Both the position numbers and the translations under genes were made by a program. A model generated the notes under the pieces. It saw only the letters and a program-made list of their open reading frames with translations, was not told the origin of the DNA and ran no database searches. A DNA stretch of 64,000 bases. Source: Moraxella sp. (GTDB lineage: Bacteria > Pseudomonadota > Gammaproteobacteria > Pseudomonadales > Moraxellaceae). Shown piece after piece: positions 1-14,063 of this stretch. Numbering within the stretch: position 1 is the first letter of the stretch; every line of letters begins with the position of its first letter. The stretch spans positions 1-64,000 of the forward strand of contig JAUNDZ010000011.1 in the NCBI GenBank assembly GCA_030525825.1. Direction: 5' to 3'.

Positions 1-1027
<1,027 letters not shown>

Positions 1028-1065
1028 CCACATCATACAATGGTTAATAAAACAATCAGTACAAC

Positions 1066-1097
1066 AAACCGCACTGCTTTTTGGGTGCGGTTTTTTA
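1066..1097 (+). terminator. Rho-independent terminator after thiC
   Basis: Nine-base stem AAACCGCAC / GTGCGGTTT (1066-1074 with 1085-1093) with a 10-base loop and a T run at 1091-1096. Confidence 0.85.
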
Positions 1098-1152
1098 TGA
1101 CCGATTAAACCGCCTTTATCAACCCCAAAGCTCAAAAACTACCGCCAAAATC

Positions 1153-1161
1153 TGCTATAAT
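1153..1161 (+). promoter_or_regulatory. Extended -10 promoter element for the ABC exporter
   Basis: TGCTATAAT (TG-n-TATAAT) lies 32 bases before the ATG at 1194. No good -35 is visible, which is common for extended -10 promoters. Confidence 0.5.
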
Positions 1162-1193
1162 AGCTTAATTTTTTTATAATAACTCGTTAAATC

Positions 1194-3041
1194 ATGTCTT
1201 TATTTTCTTATTTTGAACAAAAAATCAACCCCTACCCAGACAGCGACATGCCAACCATGACTCGTGGTCAGCTGCTGTCTTTTTTATGGGCGTGCAGCGA
1301 AGGGGCGAGAGTGTGGATTTTTATTCGCATTGTGCTGTCGGTGCTGCTTGGGATATTTGGCTCGCTCTTGTTTGCTTGGGCGGGCGATGTGGTAGACTGG
1401 CTGACTGTGTACACGCCTGCGACCCTTTGGCAACAAAAAGGACAGACCATCGTAATGATATTGGGTCTGTGCGTGTTGTCGATTTTTGGGGAGTTTATCG
1501 GTAATTTAGTGCGTTTTCAGGTCTTGCAAGGGGTATTTCCGATGCGACTGCGTTGGTGGTTTCATAAGCACATGTTGGGGCAGTCGATGCAGTTTTATCA
1601 AGATGAATTCTCTGGGCGAGTCTCTGCCAAGGTCATGCAGACTGCCCTAGGCGTGCGTGATACCATCATGACGATGGCAGAGATGGTGTCGTTCGTCTCG
1701 GCATATCTCATCACCAGCGGCGTGATTTTATTAGGGCTTGATGTGTGGCTGTTTGCTCCATTCGCCCTATGGCTAGTGGCGGTGGCGGCAATGCTACGGT
1801 TTTTTTTGCCACGCCTAAGACAGACCGCAAGCGATCAGGCGGACGCTCGTGCCTTGATGACAGGACGAGTTACCGACGCCTATGCCAACATCAGTGCGGT
1901 CAAGCTGTTTAGCCATTCTAATCGTGAGCTTCGTTACGCCAAATCCGCCATGAAAGAGTTCATGGTAACCGTACACGCTCAGATGCGTTGGGTATCCATG
2001 CTAAGCACCACCAGCGAGACGGTCTCGCTACTCATGATTGTCGGCAGTACCGCCATCGGCGTGTATCTGTGGATGATGGGCGAAGTTACAGTGGGGGCGA
2101 TTGCGGTGGCAACAGGCATCGCCCTACGCCTAAAAGCGATGATTCAATGGATTATGTGGGAGATGGCAAGCCTGTTTGAACACATTGGCACCGTGCAAGA
2201 CGGCATGAGTACGCTCACCACCACTCACACCATCACCGACAAGGCGGATGCTCTTGAGCTTAGCGTAACTTATGGTGAGATTGTCTTTGATGATGTGTCG
2301 TTTAATTATGGCAAAGGCAACAACCAAAACCAGCTGCTAGAACAATTTAACCTAAGCATTCAAGCAGGCGAGAAAGTCGGCTTGGTCGGCAGAAGTGGTG
2401 CGGGCAAATCCACTTTGGTGAATCTGCTGCTTCGATTTTATGATGTCAGCGGTGGTCGCATCTGTATCGACGGTCAAGACATCAGCCATGTTACCCAAAA
2501 CTCCCTGCGTAAAAACATCGGCATGGTTACCCAAGACACCGCCCTACTGCATCGCACCGTGCGTGAGAACATCGCCTATGGCAAGCCTGATGCCACCGAT
2601 GACGAAATCATCGCCGCTGCCAAAGCCGCTCATGCGTGGGATTTTATCCAAACCCTACAAGACAAATACGGCAACACAGGGCTTGACACCCAAGTGGGCG
2701 AACGGGGTGTCAAACTCTCTGGCGGTCAGCGTCAGCGTATCGCCATCGCTCGTGTGATGCTAAAAAACGCCCCGATTCTACTCCTAGACGAAGCGACATC
2801 CGCCCTAGACAGCGAAGTCGAATACGCCATCACCCAAAGCCTAGATGACATGATGGCAGGCAAAACCGTCATCGCCATCGCCCACCGCCTATCCACCATC
2901 GCAAGTCTTGATAAGCTGGTCGTGATGGATAAAGGACAAATCATCGAGATGGGCAGTCATGACGAACTCATCGCCAAAAACGGCATCTACGCCAGCCTAT
3001 GGGCAAGGCAATCCGGCGGCTTCTTAGGCGAGATGGACTGA
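1194..3041 (+). CDS. ABC exporter, fused permease and ATPase (MsbA/multidrug type)
   Basis: A 615-residue half-transporter: a type I exporter membrane domain of about six helices (residues 1-335) joined to a nucleotide-binding domain (about 365-600). Walker A GRSGAGKST is near residue 398, the ABC signature LSGGQRQR near 507 and Walker B ILLLDEATSALD near 525. The D-loop SALD and the switch His in IAHRLST are present. It would act as a homodimer, or as a heterodimer with an unseen partner, in the inner membrane and export a hydrophobic substrate. The substrate cannot be read from sequence. The gene stands alone between two terminators, with its own extended -10 promoter. The family call is secure, a specific name is not. 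Confidence 0.9.
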   Translation: MSLFSYFEQKINPYPDSDMPTMTRGQLLSFLWACSEGARVWIFIRIVLSVLLGIFGSLLFAWAGDVVDWLTVYTPATLWQQKGQTIVMILGLCVLSIFGEFIGNLVRFQVLQGVFPMRLRWWFHKHMLGQSMQFYQDEFSGRVSAKVMQTALGVRDTIMTMAEMVSFVSAYLITSGVILLGLDVWLFAPFALWLVAVAAMLRFFLPRLRQTASDQADARALMTGRVTDAYANISAVKLFSHSNRELRYAKSAMKEFMVTVHAQMRWVSMLSTTSETVSLLMIVGSTAIGVYLWMMGEVTVGAIAVATGIALRLKAMIQWIMWEMASLFEHIGTVQDGMSTLTTTHTITDKADALELSVTYGEIVFDDVSFNYGKGNNQNQLLEQFNLSIQAGEKVGLVGRSGAGKSTLVNLLLRFYDVSGGRICIDGQDISHVTQNSLRKNIGMVTQDTALLHRTVRENIAYGKPDATDDEIIAAAKAAHAWDFIQTLQDKYGNTGLDTQVGERGVKLSGGQRQRIAIARVMLKNAPILLLDEATSALDSEVEYAITQSLDDMMAGKTVIAIAHRLSTIASLDKLVVMDKGQIIEMGSHDELIAKNGIYASLWARQSGGFLGEMD

Positions 3042-3058
3042 CCTTTTTTAACCAAAAG

Positions 3059-3093
3059 CAAACCCCAAATCGTGTATGATTTGGGGTTTTTGT
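3059..3093 (+). terminator. Rho-independent terminator after the ABC exporter
   Basis: Stem AACCCCAAATC / GATTTGGGGTT (3061-3071 with 3078-3088), six-base loop, followed by TTTTTG. Confidence 0.85.
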
Positions 3094-3162
3094 ATATACA
3101 GCCTGCTTGACAATACTTTTGATATTATATATGATAACAATTTTTATTTAATAGGAGTTATC

Positions 3163-3708
3163 ATGACACTAAAACAGGGCATCATCGCATTGTGTTTGTC
3201 GGCAGGATTGGTATTTGGTACGCACGCCATCGCTCAAACGCCAAGCGATACATCACTGACCAAATTATCACAAATCACTCACAGCGAGCAGACCTTAAAA
3301 GACAGCATGAAACTTGGCTTTATCAGCTCTTTTACCCAATCCGCTCTACAAAGTTTTGATTATCTGCCCGACCACAAAAAATCACAGATTGAAGTCTTAT
3401 TAAACGAGACTGGGGAAGCGATTTGGCAAGATGTTCATACCGATGAACTGTCCAAACAGTTGCATCAGCTGTATCTACAAAGTGCCAAAAAACACCACAC
3501 CCAACAGGAGGTTGATGCGATGATTGAGTTCTACCAAACCCCCATTGGTCAAAACATCATCACCAAGCAAATCAACATGATGAACGAATTAAGCAATGAA
3601 GCCATCGCCCTTATCAGCACCGATACAGCATTTTTAGAAAAGGTCAATCAAGCAGCACAAAAACATCAGCCAATTTTTGAAAATAAAGCAAAAGAATTGC
3701 TAAAATAA
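3163..3708 (+). CDS. Secreted DUF2059-family protein
   Basis: A 181-residue protein with a clear signal peptide (MTLKQGI, hydrophobic stretch, then AIAQ as the probable cleavage region). The C-terminal half matches the DUF2059 pattern: an amphipathic helical domain with EVDAMIEFYQTPIGQNIITK, where the F-Y-x-T-P-x-G-x-x-I core is diagnostic. The start at 3163 was chosen because AGGAG at 3153-3157 is correctly spaced. An upstream in-frame start would add 29 residues before the signal sequence. Function in this family is unknown; a periplasmic location is expected. It is monocistronic, ends at a hairpin and converges with guaA. Confidence 0.85.
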   Translation: MTLKQGIIALCLSAGLVFGTHAIAQTPSDTSLTKLSQITHSEQTLKDSMKLGFISSFTQSALQSFDYLPDHKKSQIEVLLNETGEAIWQDVHTDELSKQLHQLYLQSAKKHHTQQEVDAMIEFYQTPIGQNIITKQINMMNELSNEAIALISTDTAFLEKVNQAAQKHQPIFENKAKELLK

Positions 3709-3730
3709 GACATCCACCCAAACACTCATA

Positions 3731-3760
3731 AAAAACTCTCTTATCGCAAAGAGAGTTTTT
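3731..3760. terminator. Bidirectional terminator between the DUF2059 gene and guaA
   Basis: Stem AAAACTCTCTT / AAGAGAGTTTT (3732-3742 with 3749-3759) with A-rich and T-rich flanks, so it can serve both convergent genes. Confidence 0.85.
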
Positions 3761-3783
3761 TATGGCTTATTACCCAGATGAGA

Positions 3784-5346
3784 TTACTCCCACTCAATCG
3801 TCGCAGGTGGCTTACTAGACACATCATAGACCACACGAGAGACATCAGCAATCTCATTCATGATGCGGGTTGATATTTTATCAACAAGCTCATACGGCAG
3901 ATGAGCAAAGCGAGCGGTCATAAAGTCCACCGTCTCAACAGCACGCAGGGCAATCACCCACGCATAACGGCGACCGTCGCCAACCACGCCCACCGATTTG
4001 ACAGGTTGGAACACGGCAAAGGCTTGGGCGGTTTTATCATACCAGCCAGATGCACGCAGCTCCTGCATAAAAATATCATCGGCAAGGCGTAGGATATCAG
4101 CATATTCTTTTTTCACTTCGCCCAAGATACGCACGCCCAAGCCTGGTCCTGGGAATGGATGACGATAAATCATGTGGGCAGGGATGCCAAGTGCCACGCC
4201 AAGTTTACGCACTTCGTCTTTGAACAAATCACGCAATGGCTCCACCAGCTCAAACGCCAAATCATCAGGCAAACCGCCGACATTGTGGTGAGATTTAATC
4301 ACATGAGCCTTACCATGCTTAGATTTGGCGGACTCGATGACATCTGGGTAAATCGTGCCTTGTGCCAAGAACTTAATGCCGTCTAGCTTACGAGCTTCTT
4401 CGGAGAACACTTCGATAAACTCTCGACCGATGATTTTGCGTTTGGCTTCTGGGTCGGTTACACCTGCAAGGGCTGACAAGAAACGGTTTTCGGCATCGGC
4501 ACGAATGACCTTAATACCCATATTCTTGGCGAACATTTCCATCACTTGGTCGCCTTCATTGAGACGCAGTAAGCCATTATCCACAAACACACAGGTCAAT
4601 TTATCGCCAATGGCACGATGAAGTAGGGCTGCCACCACCGAGCTGTCCACGCCACCAGATAAGCCGAGCAGGACTTGATTGTCGCCGATTTGTTCTTGTA
4701 GCTGCTTGATACGCAGCTCAATGATGTTGTCCGAGTTCCACGCATTGCCACAACCACAGATGCCATGCACGAAGTTGGAAATCAACTGCTCGCCTTTTTC
4801 TGAATGTGTCACTTCTGGATGGAACTGCACGCCATAGAATCTGCGGTTTTCGTCTGATGCTGATGCAAATGGGCAGCTTGGCGTGCTAGAAGTAACGGTA
4901 AATCCGTCCGCCAATTTGGTTACTTTATCGCCGTGACTCATCCAGACTTGCGATTGATCTGCTGTATCTGCCATGCCATTTAGCAAGCTGTCGTTATGAA
5001 CGATGTCAATCTTGGCATAACCAAATTCCTTGATGTCGCCAGCTTCCACCTTGCCACCTAGCTGCTCGGTCATCGTCTGAAAGCCATAGCAGATACCCAG
5101 CACAGGCACACCCAGCTCAAACACCGCCTGTGGTGCTCGTGGCGAGTTTGCTTCATGCACGCTCTCAGGACCACCCGACAAGATGATGCCTTTTGGGGCA
5201 AAGGCTCGAATCTCTGCATCCGTGATGTCATAGGCATACATCTCGCTGTACACGCCTGCTTCACGCACACGGCGAGCGATGAGCTGGCTGTACTGCGAGC
5301 CAAAATCTAGGATTAAAATACGGTCGGTGGTGATGCTTTGAGTCAT
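3784..5346 (-). CDS. guaA: GMP synthase (glutamine-hydrolysing)
   Basis: Full-length 520-residue GuaA, which aminates XMP to GMP using glutamine and ATP. The N-terminal class I amidotransferase domain (about 1-200) has the nucleophile in GICYGFQTM (Cys 86) and the His-Glu pair in FHPEVTH. The ATP-pyrophosphatase domain has the P-loop LSGGVDSSV. The C-terminal dimerisation and XMP-binding domain ends in the conserved [11 protein letters not shown]. The ATG at 5346 is preceded by AAGGACAGC. The gene is single, facing away from the nuclease pseudogene. Confidence 0.98.
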   Translation of the reverse strand: MTQSITTDRILILDFGSQYSQLIARRVREAGVYSEMYAYDITDAEIRAFAPKGIILSGGPESVHEANSPRAPQAVFELGVPVLGICYGFQTMTEQLGGKVEAGDIKEFGYAKIDIVHNDSLLNGMADTADQSQVWMSHGDKVTKLADGFTVTSSTPSCPFASASDENRRFYGVQFHPEVTHSEKGEQLISNFVHGICGCGNAWNSDNIIELRIKQLQEQIGDNQVLLGLSGGVDSSVVAALLHRAIGDKLTCVFVDNGLLRLNEGDQVMEMFAKNMGIKVIRADAENRFLSALAGVTDPEAKRKIIGREFIEVFSEEARKLDGIKFLAQGTIYPDVIESAKSKHGKAHVIKSHHNVGGLPDDLAFELVEPLRDLFKDEVRKLGVALGIPAHMIYRHPFPGPGLGVRILGEVKKEYADILRLADDIFMQELRASGWYDKTAQAFAVFQPVKSVGVVGDGRRYAWVIALRAVETVDFMTARFAHLPYELVDKISTRIMNEIADVSRVVYDVSSKPPATIEWE

Positions 5347-5484
5347 TTAAGCTGTCCTTTGGTGTATGGAATAGATGTGTAAAACAGTAGGGGTATTTTG
5401 GGATATTTTAGCATTTTTTTGGTTGTTTAGCGAATAATAAATGGTGTAATATACACGCTTAAACTTCATTTTTAAGGACGCAAC

Positions 5485-6510
5485 ATGACCCCCCAATCTC
5501 TTTTCATTTGCCACCAGTGAGCTAAGCCAAGATGCATTTTTTGCATGGTTGCTAAGTTTTGCCGATAAAAAATACCAAAATGACTTTAAAGATTTGCACG
5601 ATCTCGCCTAAGATTTGGTTTACACCATGATTCACATGACTGCTGTTGGGTTTGAACTTTACAACATTAACAAAGTTGAGGTTGTGCGTCAATATCACAA
5701 TATCGACATTATGGTGATTGTTAATGACGGATTTAGAATTCTGATAGAAAGCAAAACGAATAGCAAGCAACATAATGACCAACTCGCTCGCTACTACAAA
5801 TTTGCCAAACAGCAGCAAGACTGGAGTGGATTTTGCTTAGTCTATCTAAAAACTGGCAATGAATCACAATATCATATCAACAAGAATTGGGAGAATTTAA
5901 AAAAAATATCTCCCTTTGGTTACGCATCCATATCAAGAGAAATGCTTTTAAATAGGTTTAATAGGTACAAACATATTAAAAATGACATTTTCCAAGCCTA
6001 TTTTGAACACTTACAAGCCATACAAAATAGATCAGACGCTTATCTTACCCTTCCAATTAAAGACTGGGATCATTATTGTTGGCAAGGGTTCTTTATGCTG
6101 CTTGAAACAAGCCATGCCAATCCTATTTGGTGGGATTATGTTGATAATAAAATGGCGGTTTTTGGGCGATTGATTGGCGTGAATCACAGTGGCAAGGGCA
6201 TAAAATTGTTATGGCTTTTCATCAAACTCGCTTGGTGTTTGGCATTTTCGTTGATGATGAAAACATTCGTTCTCAAAAACGCAATGAATTTAGCGATTAT
6301 TTATTATCCAAAGCCGATGCATTTTCAGAAAAGCACTCTATTTCACTTCACATTTCTCGCCCTACCAAATTTGGTAAGGGTAGATTTATGAAAGTTGCCG
6401 AGGTTGAGCAGCAATATTGGCTGGGTGGTGATAATCAAATATTTGACTGGGAAGATTTCTCACTAAATCTAAGATTTTATGAAATATTTTTCCTTTCTTT
6501 AAAAGATTGA
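5485..6510 (+). pseudogene. Decayed PD-(D/E)XK nuclease-like gene
   Basis: Pieces of one protein are spread over three frames. From ATG 5485 the frame stops after 11 codons. Removing one C from the six-C tract at 5489-5494 gives MTPNLFSFATSELSQDAFFAW and an open frame up to an in-frame TAA near 5608. The next part (from 5615) carries the nuclease core: an Asp in IDIMVIVND followed by ILIESKTNS (ExK), as in the PDDEXK_4 group. A further frameshift near 6165-6172 links VFGR to DWRESQWQGHKIVMAF, which continues to the stop at 6510. At least three lesions indicate a dead gene. The family assignment is by recognition only. The C tract could in principle slip, but the other lesions remain. Confidence 0.75.
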
Positions 6511-6541
6511 TAAAAAAAATAAATCAGCTACAAATCAACAT

Positions 6542-6580
6542 ACCAACCGAACCACATTTTAATGCATAGGCTCGGTTGGT
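6542..6580. repeat. Inverted repeat downstream of the nuclease pseudogene
   Basis: ACCAACCGA (6542-6550) pairs with TCGGTTGGT (6572-6580) around a 21-base loop. No T run follows, so it is a weak terminator at best. Confidence 0.4.
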
Positions 6581-6582
6581 GC

Positions 6583-6618
6583 AAAATAAAAAGCAGACCT
6601 AAGAGCCTGCTTTTTATT

Positions 6619-6620
<2 letters not shown>
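6583..6620. terminator. Terminator of gyrB
   Basis: A 14-base perfect stem (6583-6596 with 6607-6620), AAAATAAAAAGCAG / CTGCTTTTTATTTT, loop 10. It overlaps the gyrB stop codon and has a T run in both directions. Confidence 0.8.
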
Positions 6621-9084
<2,464 letters not shown>

Positions 9085-9216
9085 TTAAGATTTATGCTTA
9101 ATTTTTTTGCCCAAAAGAGCATAATTAAAAATTAAAATGACTGTTTATTATAGCATTTTTTTCAAAAAAAGTCATGAATTAACGCACCGACCCAATACCC
9201 ACATCAATCAAAGCAT

Positions 9217-10356
9217 TTAGGTCATCTCCACGCTGCCATGTTTCACATGGAACACTTTGAGCTCATCTAGGTTCTTATTAAGTTGTTGCAGCTTATCGCT
9301 CATTTTATCTTTCATTTCTGCCTGTAAACTGGTGATGAACACCTGACAAGGCAGCGACAGCAGCACTTCAAGCAGCACATCGACCGCCTGCTCATCAAGC
9401 TCTGCATCGATGTCATCGACCAGCACCACAGGCTTGATACCATCCAAATACCGACAAATCATCTGTAATTGTGAGAGCTTTAAGGCGGTGATGAGCAGTT
9501 TTTTTTCGCCACGAGACAGCACATTGACCGCCTGCTCTTTGATTTTTTCACCCTGCTCATTGCTTTGTTTTAATAAAATCATCACATCAGCACGATGTGC
9601 TCCGATGCGTGTATAGCCAAGCTCTTTGTCTTGGGCGAGCCGAGATTGCAACACGCCAAATAGCCCCACCTTATCATCAAAACCCGCCTGATAAGTCAGA
9701 TGAATCTGCCCTTGATAGCTGGGGAGCAATCTTGCTACCATTACATCAAACAGCTCCCGCCACTCATCAAACACCGCCTGACGATGCCCGTGCAAAACAG
9801 ACGCATAAGATGACAGCTCATTATCCCACGCATCCAGCTCATTGATAGGCAAATAGGCGGACTTTAACAGAGCATTACGCTGCTTTAATAACCGCTGATA
9901 AGACAGCCAAGCAGGATAAAACTTTGGTTCCACATGGAACGATAGCCAATCAAGCAGCTGCCGACGACTGGCACTGCCCTCTTCTAAGAGTGCCATGCTG
10001 GTTGGGTCGATGAGCAAAGTTGGCAACAAAAATGACAAAGCACTTTGGCTATTGACCGTACTTTGATTGACTTTTAATATCGTGGTAGCAAGCGATGCGG
10101 CGTCCAACTGCTTTTGGATGGCGATGGTCTTATCGCCGTCAATCGCCGCCCAGATGGTGCAGGCTTTGGCATGATGTGTGATGTAGCGTTTGGGTTCATG
10201 ATGGCGAAAACTTTTGCCTCGAGAAAGCAAAAACACCGCCTCTAAAAGCGATGTTTTACCACTGCCATTTTGCCCGATAATCAGATTATGATCCGCTAAT
10301 GACAATGAAACTTGATGCAAGTTACGCAGTGCATGAATGCGTAATTGATGTATCAT
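9217..10356 (-). CDS. recF: DNA replication and repair protein RecF
   Basis: A 379-residue SMC-like ATPase that, with RecO and RecR, helps load RecA at gaps. The Walker A motif is LIIGQNGSGKTSLLEAV near residue 30, the signature-like stretch is VLSRGEKKLLITALKLSQ, and Walker B is PVVLVDDIDAELDE. It starts two bases after dnaN, so the two are very likely co-transcribed. The C-terminal residues KVFHVKHGS are encoded by a parS-like 16-mer at 9239-9254. Confidence 0.96.
   Translation of the reverse strand: MIHQLRIHALRNLHQVSLSLADHNLIIGQNGSGKTSLLEAVFLLSRGKSFRHHEPKRYITHHAKACTIWAAIDGDKTIAIQKQLDAASLATTILKVNQSTVNSQSALSFLLPTLLIDPTSMALLEEGSASRRQLLDWLSFHVEPKFYPAWLSYQRLLKQRNALLKSAYLPINELDAWDNELSSYASVLHGHRQAVFDEWRELFDVMVARLLPSYQGQIHLTYQAGFDDKVGLFGVLQSRLAQDKELGYTRIGAHRADVMILLKQSNEQGEKIKEQAVNVLSRGEKKLLITALKLSQLQMICRYLDGIKPVVLVDDIDAELDEQAVDVLLEVLLSLPCQVFITSLQAEMKDKMSDKLQQLNKNLDELKVFHVKHGSVEMT
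9239..9254. promoter_or_regulatory. parS-like site 1 (inside recF)
   Basis: TGTTTCACATGGAACA, two mismatches to the bacterial chromosomal parS consensus TGTTTCACGTGAAACA. Confidence 0.7.
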
Positions 10357-10358
10357 GA

Positions 10359-11516
10359 CTATACACGCATTGGCATGACGACATATTGATGATTCATCTC
10401 ATCGCCCACTTGATAAATGAGTGCAGGCTTGATTGCCTCGGTCATCTCGATGCGAATGTCGCCCTCTAAGACACGCAGCACCGCACGCAGATAAGACTCA
10501 TTGAACGACACTTCAAGGGGCTCGCCTTGATAGCTGACAGGCAGATATTCTTCGGCTTCATCTTGCTCTCTTTGATTGCGTACGCTGACCTTGACCTTGT
10601 CCGCTTCTGCAAAGTCAAACAGCACACCTGGTGACTCTTTGCTGACCAGCACCGACAGACGACGCAGCACCTCCACCGCTTCATCCTTATTAAATACCGC
10701 TGCCTTGTCAGAGCTTGGCGGCAGCACTCGGCGATAATCTGGGAACTTACCCTCAATCAGGCGTGCCGCCATGCTCACCTGCATACCCTCAAAGTCCGTG
10801 CCGCTGCCAAACACCAAAGACACCTGCATAAACTCTTCATCAAAGCCTAATGATACCGTCTCATCTTGGCTAGATTTGACAATCTCGCTCAGCAATCTTT
10901 CAAGCTCGCCCACCGCCTTACCAGGAATGATGACACGGCGTTCGTCATAGCTGACACTCAATGCCCTGTGTGCCACCGCCAATCTGTGTCCGTCTGTCGC
11001 CACAACCGTCAGCTTATCTTGATTGATTTCAAACAGCATGCCTGTCAAAAAATGGCGGACATCTTGGGTCGCCATGGCAAAGCGAGTATGATTAATCAAA
11101 TCATAAAGGGCGGCATGATTGATGTCGATGGCAGCAGCTACGCTTGGCGTACCAATACTTGGGAAGTCTTTGGCAGGCAGGGTCTTTAAGGTGTATTTAA
11201 TCTTGCTGCCAATCACCAAACAGCGTGAGTCATTGACATCCAGCGAGATGGTCTCATCAGACAACGCCTTACAAATCACAAACAGCTTTTCAGCAGGCAG
11301 CGTGGTCTCACCCGCTTCAATACAAGCCCCTGCTGGCAAGTGTACCTTGGCGGTCAGCTCAAGCTCTAAGTCAGACGCCACCAAAGTCAATAAATCATCT
11401 TGTAGGACAAACTTAATGTTCGCCAAAATAGGGCCTAATCTGTGGTGTTTATCCGCCGCTTTTGCCACAAGGCTGATGGCGTTAATCAAGGTGTTGCGAT
11501 TGATGGTTAATTTCAT
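10359..11516 (-). CDS. dnaN: DNA polymerase III beta sliding clamp
   Basis: A 385-residue ring-clamp protein that tethers Pol III to DNA. The three clamp domains are recognisable: MKLTINRNTLINAISLVAKA at the start, ATDGHRLAVAHR at the end of domain 2, and the C-terminal YVVMPMRV ending typical of DnaN. Length is close to the usual 366-380. It lies 122 bases after dnaA and two bases before recF, in the standard dnaA-dnaN-recF order. Confidence 0.97.
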   Translation of the reverse strand: MKLTINRNTLINAISLVAKAADKHHRLGPILANIKFVLQDDLLTLVASDLELELTAKVHLPAGACIEAGETTLPAEKLFVICKALSDETISLDVNDSRCLVIGSKIKYTLKTLPAKDFPSIGTPSVAAAIDINHAALYDLINHTRFAMATQDVRHFLTGMLFEINQDKLTVVATDGHRLAVAHRALSVSYDERRVIIPGKAVGELERLLSEIVKSSQDETVSLGFDEEFMQVSLVFGSGTDFEGMQVSMAARLIEGKFPDYRRVLPPSSDKAAVFNKDEAVEVLRRLSVLVSKESPGVLFDFAEADKVKVSVRNQREQDEAEEYLPVSYQGEPLEVSFNESYLRAVLRVLEGDIRIEMTEAIKPALIYQVGDEMNHQYVVMPMRV

Positions 11517-11638
11517 TGTTATTTCCTAATCTTTGATGTGCTTATGTTACTCATTTTTGAAGACAAACACAAGTTTTGTTTGCCAGATGGGTACACAGCA
11601 AACACGGCAGCACCACCGCACGCCCCCATCACGGTCAA

Positions 11639-13036
11639 TCATTCAAATTCCAAAGTTGCTTTTAGGGCTTGGTAGGCTTTTTCTACCTTAACATCACTGG
11701 CTCGCAAATCCTCAATCGCCTTACAAGCGTGCATCACTGTCGTGTGGTCTCGTCCGCCAAAAAACTGTCCAATCTCAGGAAAGCTGTCTTGGGTCAGCTC
11801 ACGAATGAGTGCCATCGCCATCTGGCGTGGTCGTGCGATGTTGCGGCTGCGTTTTTTACCCATCAAATCTTTGGCAGACACGCCATAATACTGAGCGACT
11901 AAATCACGGATATTATCAGCATTGACCGCACGAGCTCGTGCCTCGACATGGTCTTTAATGGCAACACGCACAAGCGACAAGCTGACAGGCTCATCCGACA
12001 TGGTAAAACTTGCATGCACCTGATTTAACGCACCTTCTAAGCGGCGTACATCAGGAGCAACATTTTGGGCGATAAACAACGCACATTCTTTGGGCAACTC
12101 CATATTCAAGGCACTCGCCTTTTTCTCCAAAATCTGCACTCGCATGTCAATATCAGGCGGCTCGATGAGTAAGTTTAACCCCCCAGAAAACCGAGACTTA
12201 AAGCGTTCATCAAAGTTGTTAAGCTGAGTTGGCTGTCTGTCTGATGCCAAAATGATGCGATGTTTTTTGTTTTTGCCAAATTCACTAAAAATCGTCAAAA
12301 GCAGCTCTGAGACCTGCGGTGCTGTCTTTGCGTTAATCAGATGAATGTCATCGATGATAAGCAAATCCGCCTTGCAGATTCTTTTGACCAACTGGTCAAC
12401 CTTATTATCTCGAAATGCTTCTTTGGTGATGCGAAAAAAATGATCCTTGGTCAAACAACAAAACTTCAAGCCCGCCTTTTGGTAACGATGTGCCACCGCG
12501 TGCATCAGATGCGTCTTGCCAAGCCCCGATGAGCCGTACAAAAACACGAGCGGATATAGGCTATCGCCCGCCTTTTTACCCAAATCATAGCACGCATTGT
12601 AAGCAAAGGCGTTTGATTTGCCTTTGACAAACGCATCAAAAGTGTAATGCTCTTCAATTTGCTCGCTCTCATCAATCTGTGTGCTTGGCTTGCTTTTTTT
12701 TAAGATGGGCTTGTCGCTTTTACTCTCAGTCTGTACCACCTTGGCGACCGCCAAACGCACTTCGCTTATTTCGGGCAGAGCATGGCGTTTGACCGCCTCT
12801 TCAATCAGCTCAAAATGGTGCTTATTCACATGTTCGACAAAATAGCGGTTAATGGCAGACAGCACCAACACCCCATCTTCTAGGCTTGGTTGTAGTGGGG
12901 CAAGCCAGCTTGTAAACTCGACCTCTGACACCTCAGAAGACAAAAAATCCAAGCACTGCTGCCAAAACGCCACCGAAGTCGGTTGCGATTTGGACGGCTT
13001 GGGCAACACCATCTCATCTTCATCAAACAAGCTCAT
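11639..13036 (-). CDS. dnaA: Chromosomal replication initiator DnaA
   Basis: A 465-residue initiator ATPase. Domain I (residues 1-95) contains [25 protein letters not shown]. Domain III has Walker [15 protein letters not shown] and Walker [11 protein letters not shown]. Domain IV carries the DnaA-box-binding signature [14 protein letters not shown]. The linker domain II is rich in Lys and Ser. The start at 13036 is 30 bases downstream of a strong hairpin in the leader (13068-13104), with a GAGGA motif as the possible ribosome site. It is transcribed away from the AT-rich origin region. Confidence 0.98.
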   Translation of the reverse strand: MSLFDEDEMVLPKPSKSQPTSVAFWQQCLDFLSSEVSEVEFTSWLAPLQPSLEDGVLVLSAINRYFVEHVNKHHFELIEEAVKRHALPEISEVRLAVAKVVQTESKSDKPILKKSKPSTQIDESEQIEEHYTFDAFVKGKSNAFAYNACYDLGKKAGDSLYPLVFLYGSSGLGKTHLMHAVAHRYQKAGLKFCCLTKDHFFRITKEAFRDNKVDQLVKRICKADLLIIDDIHLINAKTAPQVSELLLTIFSEFGKNKKHRIILASDRQPTQLNNFDERFKSRFSGGLNLLIEPPDIDMRVQILEKKASALNMELPKECALFIAQNVAPDVRRLEGALNQVHASFTMSDEPVSLSLVRVAIKDHVEARARAVNADNIRDLVAQYYGVSAKDLMGKKRSRNIARPRQMAMALIRELTQDSFPEIGQFFGGRDHTTVMHACKAIEDLRASDVKVEKAYQALKATLEFE

Positions 13037-13067
13037 CTCTTAACAATCCTCAAAAGCAAACTCTCCC

Positions 13068-13104
13068 AAAAGCCTTTTTAGTTAAAAATACTAAAAAGGC
13101 TTTT
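13068..13104 (-). promoter_or_regulatory. Perfect hairpin in the dnaA leader
   Basis: AAAAGCCTTTTTAGT (13068-13082) is the exact reverse complement of 13090-13104, with a seven-base loop. It lies between a TATAAT on the minus strand (13139-13134) and the dnaA start, so it would be in the mRNA leader. It may be an attenuator or stability element. It lacks a clean following T run toward dnaA. Confidence 0.55.
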
Positions 13105-13652
13105 AAGAAAATAATAATTAAGCAAAAATAATCATTATATTAATTTTTATTAAACAGACAGTAAAAAATCGACATACCGCCTAATTTTTGGGGAATATTA
13201 GCATACTTTTGCTAAATTTCAAACAAAAATTTTCTGTGGATAACTTTATGGAAAATTCTGTGGATAACTAAAATCAGGGGGTTTTCCCACATATTTTAAA
13301 CATTTAATAAACATATTTTTCCACAGTATAAGTTTATGATTTTTATTATTTTTTATGGGTTATTCACAGATTTTTTCTGCTATTATTATTACCATTATTA
13401 TCTCTATAATATAATAACAGAAAACCGAAAAAACTGTGGATAACTTTTTTATTTAGATCGATTAAGATCTTGTTATTATTACACATTACATCCTAAAATA
13501 ACAGACAGATGAATGATGATTTTAAAAGGTTTATCAAAAAAAGATTGGGCAGGGCCAAATGAATTTGTGTTTTGGTTGTCTGATATTGCAAAAGTTGGTG
13601 GTAATTTTTATCTACGGTAATGACTTGATGACCAGACAAAAGCGAATTTATC

Positions 13653-13954
<302 letters not shown>

Positions 13955-13967
13955 GCAAGCGTACGCT

Positions 13968-13995
13968 AAAAGCACCACTTTGTTGGTGCTTTTTT
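13968..13995 (+). terminator. Terminator between rpmH and rnpA
   Basis: Stem AAAGCACCA / TGGTGCTTT (13969-13977 with 13984-13992), six-base loop, T run after. It may be partial, since rnpA has no obvious strong promoter of its own. Confidence 0.75.
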
Positions 13996-14063
13996 ATTTG
14001 CCATTTTTTGATATTCTTATATACTGATGTTTTTCCTTTAAAGTGTAGCCATAAAGTACAGCC

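Noticed and set aside
6211..6510. Independent 99-codon gene at 6211
   Set aside because: It is the last frame of the decayed nuclease; the reading before its ATG (DWRESQWQGHKIV) continues the same protein.
9926..9941. GGTTCCACATGGAACG in recF as another parS site
   Set aside because: Five mismatches to the 16-base consensus; it may be chance given the palindromic centre.
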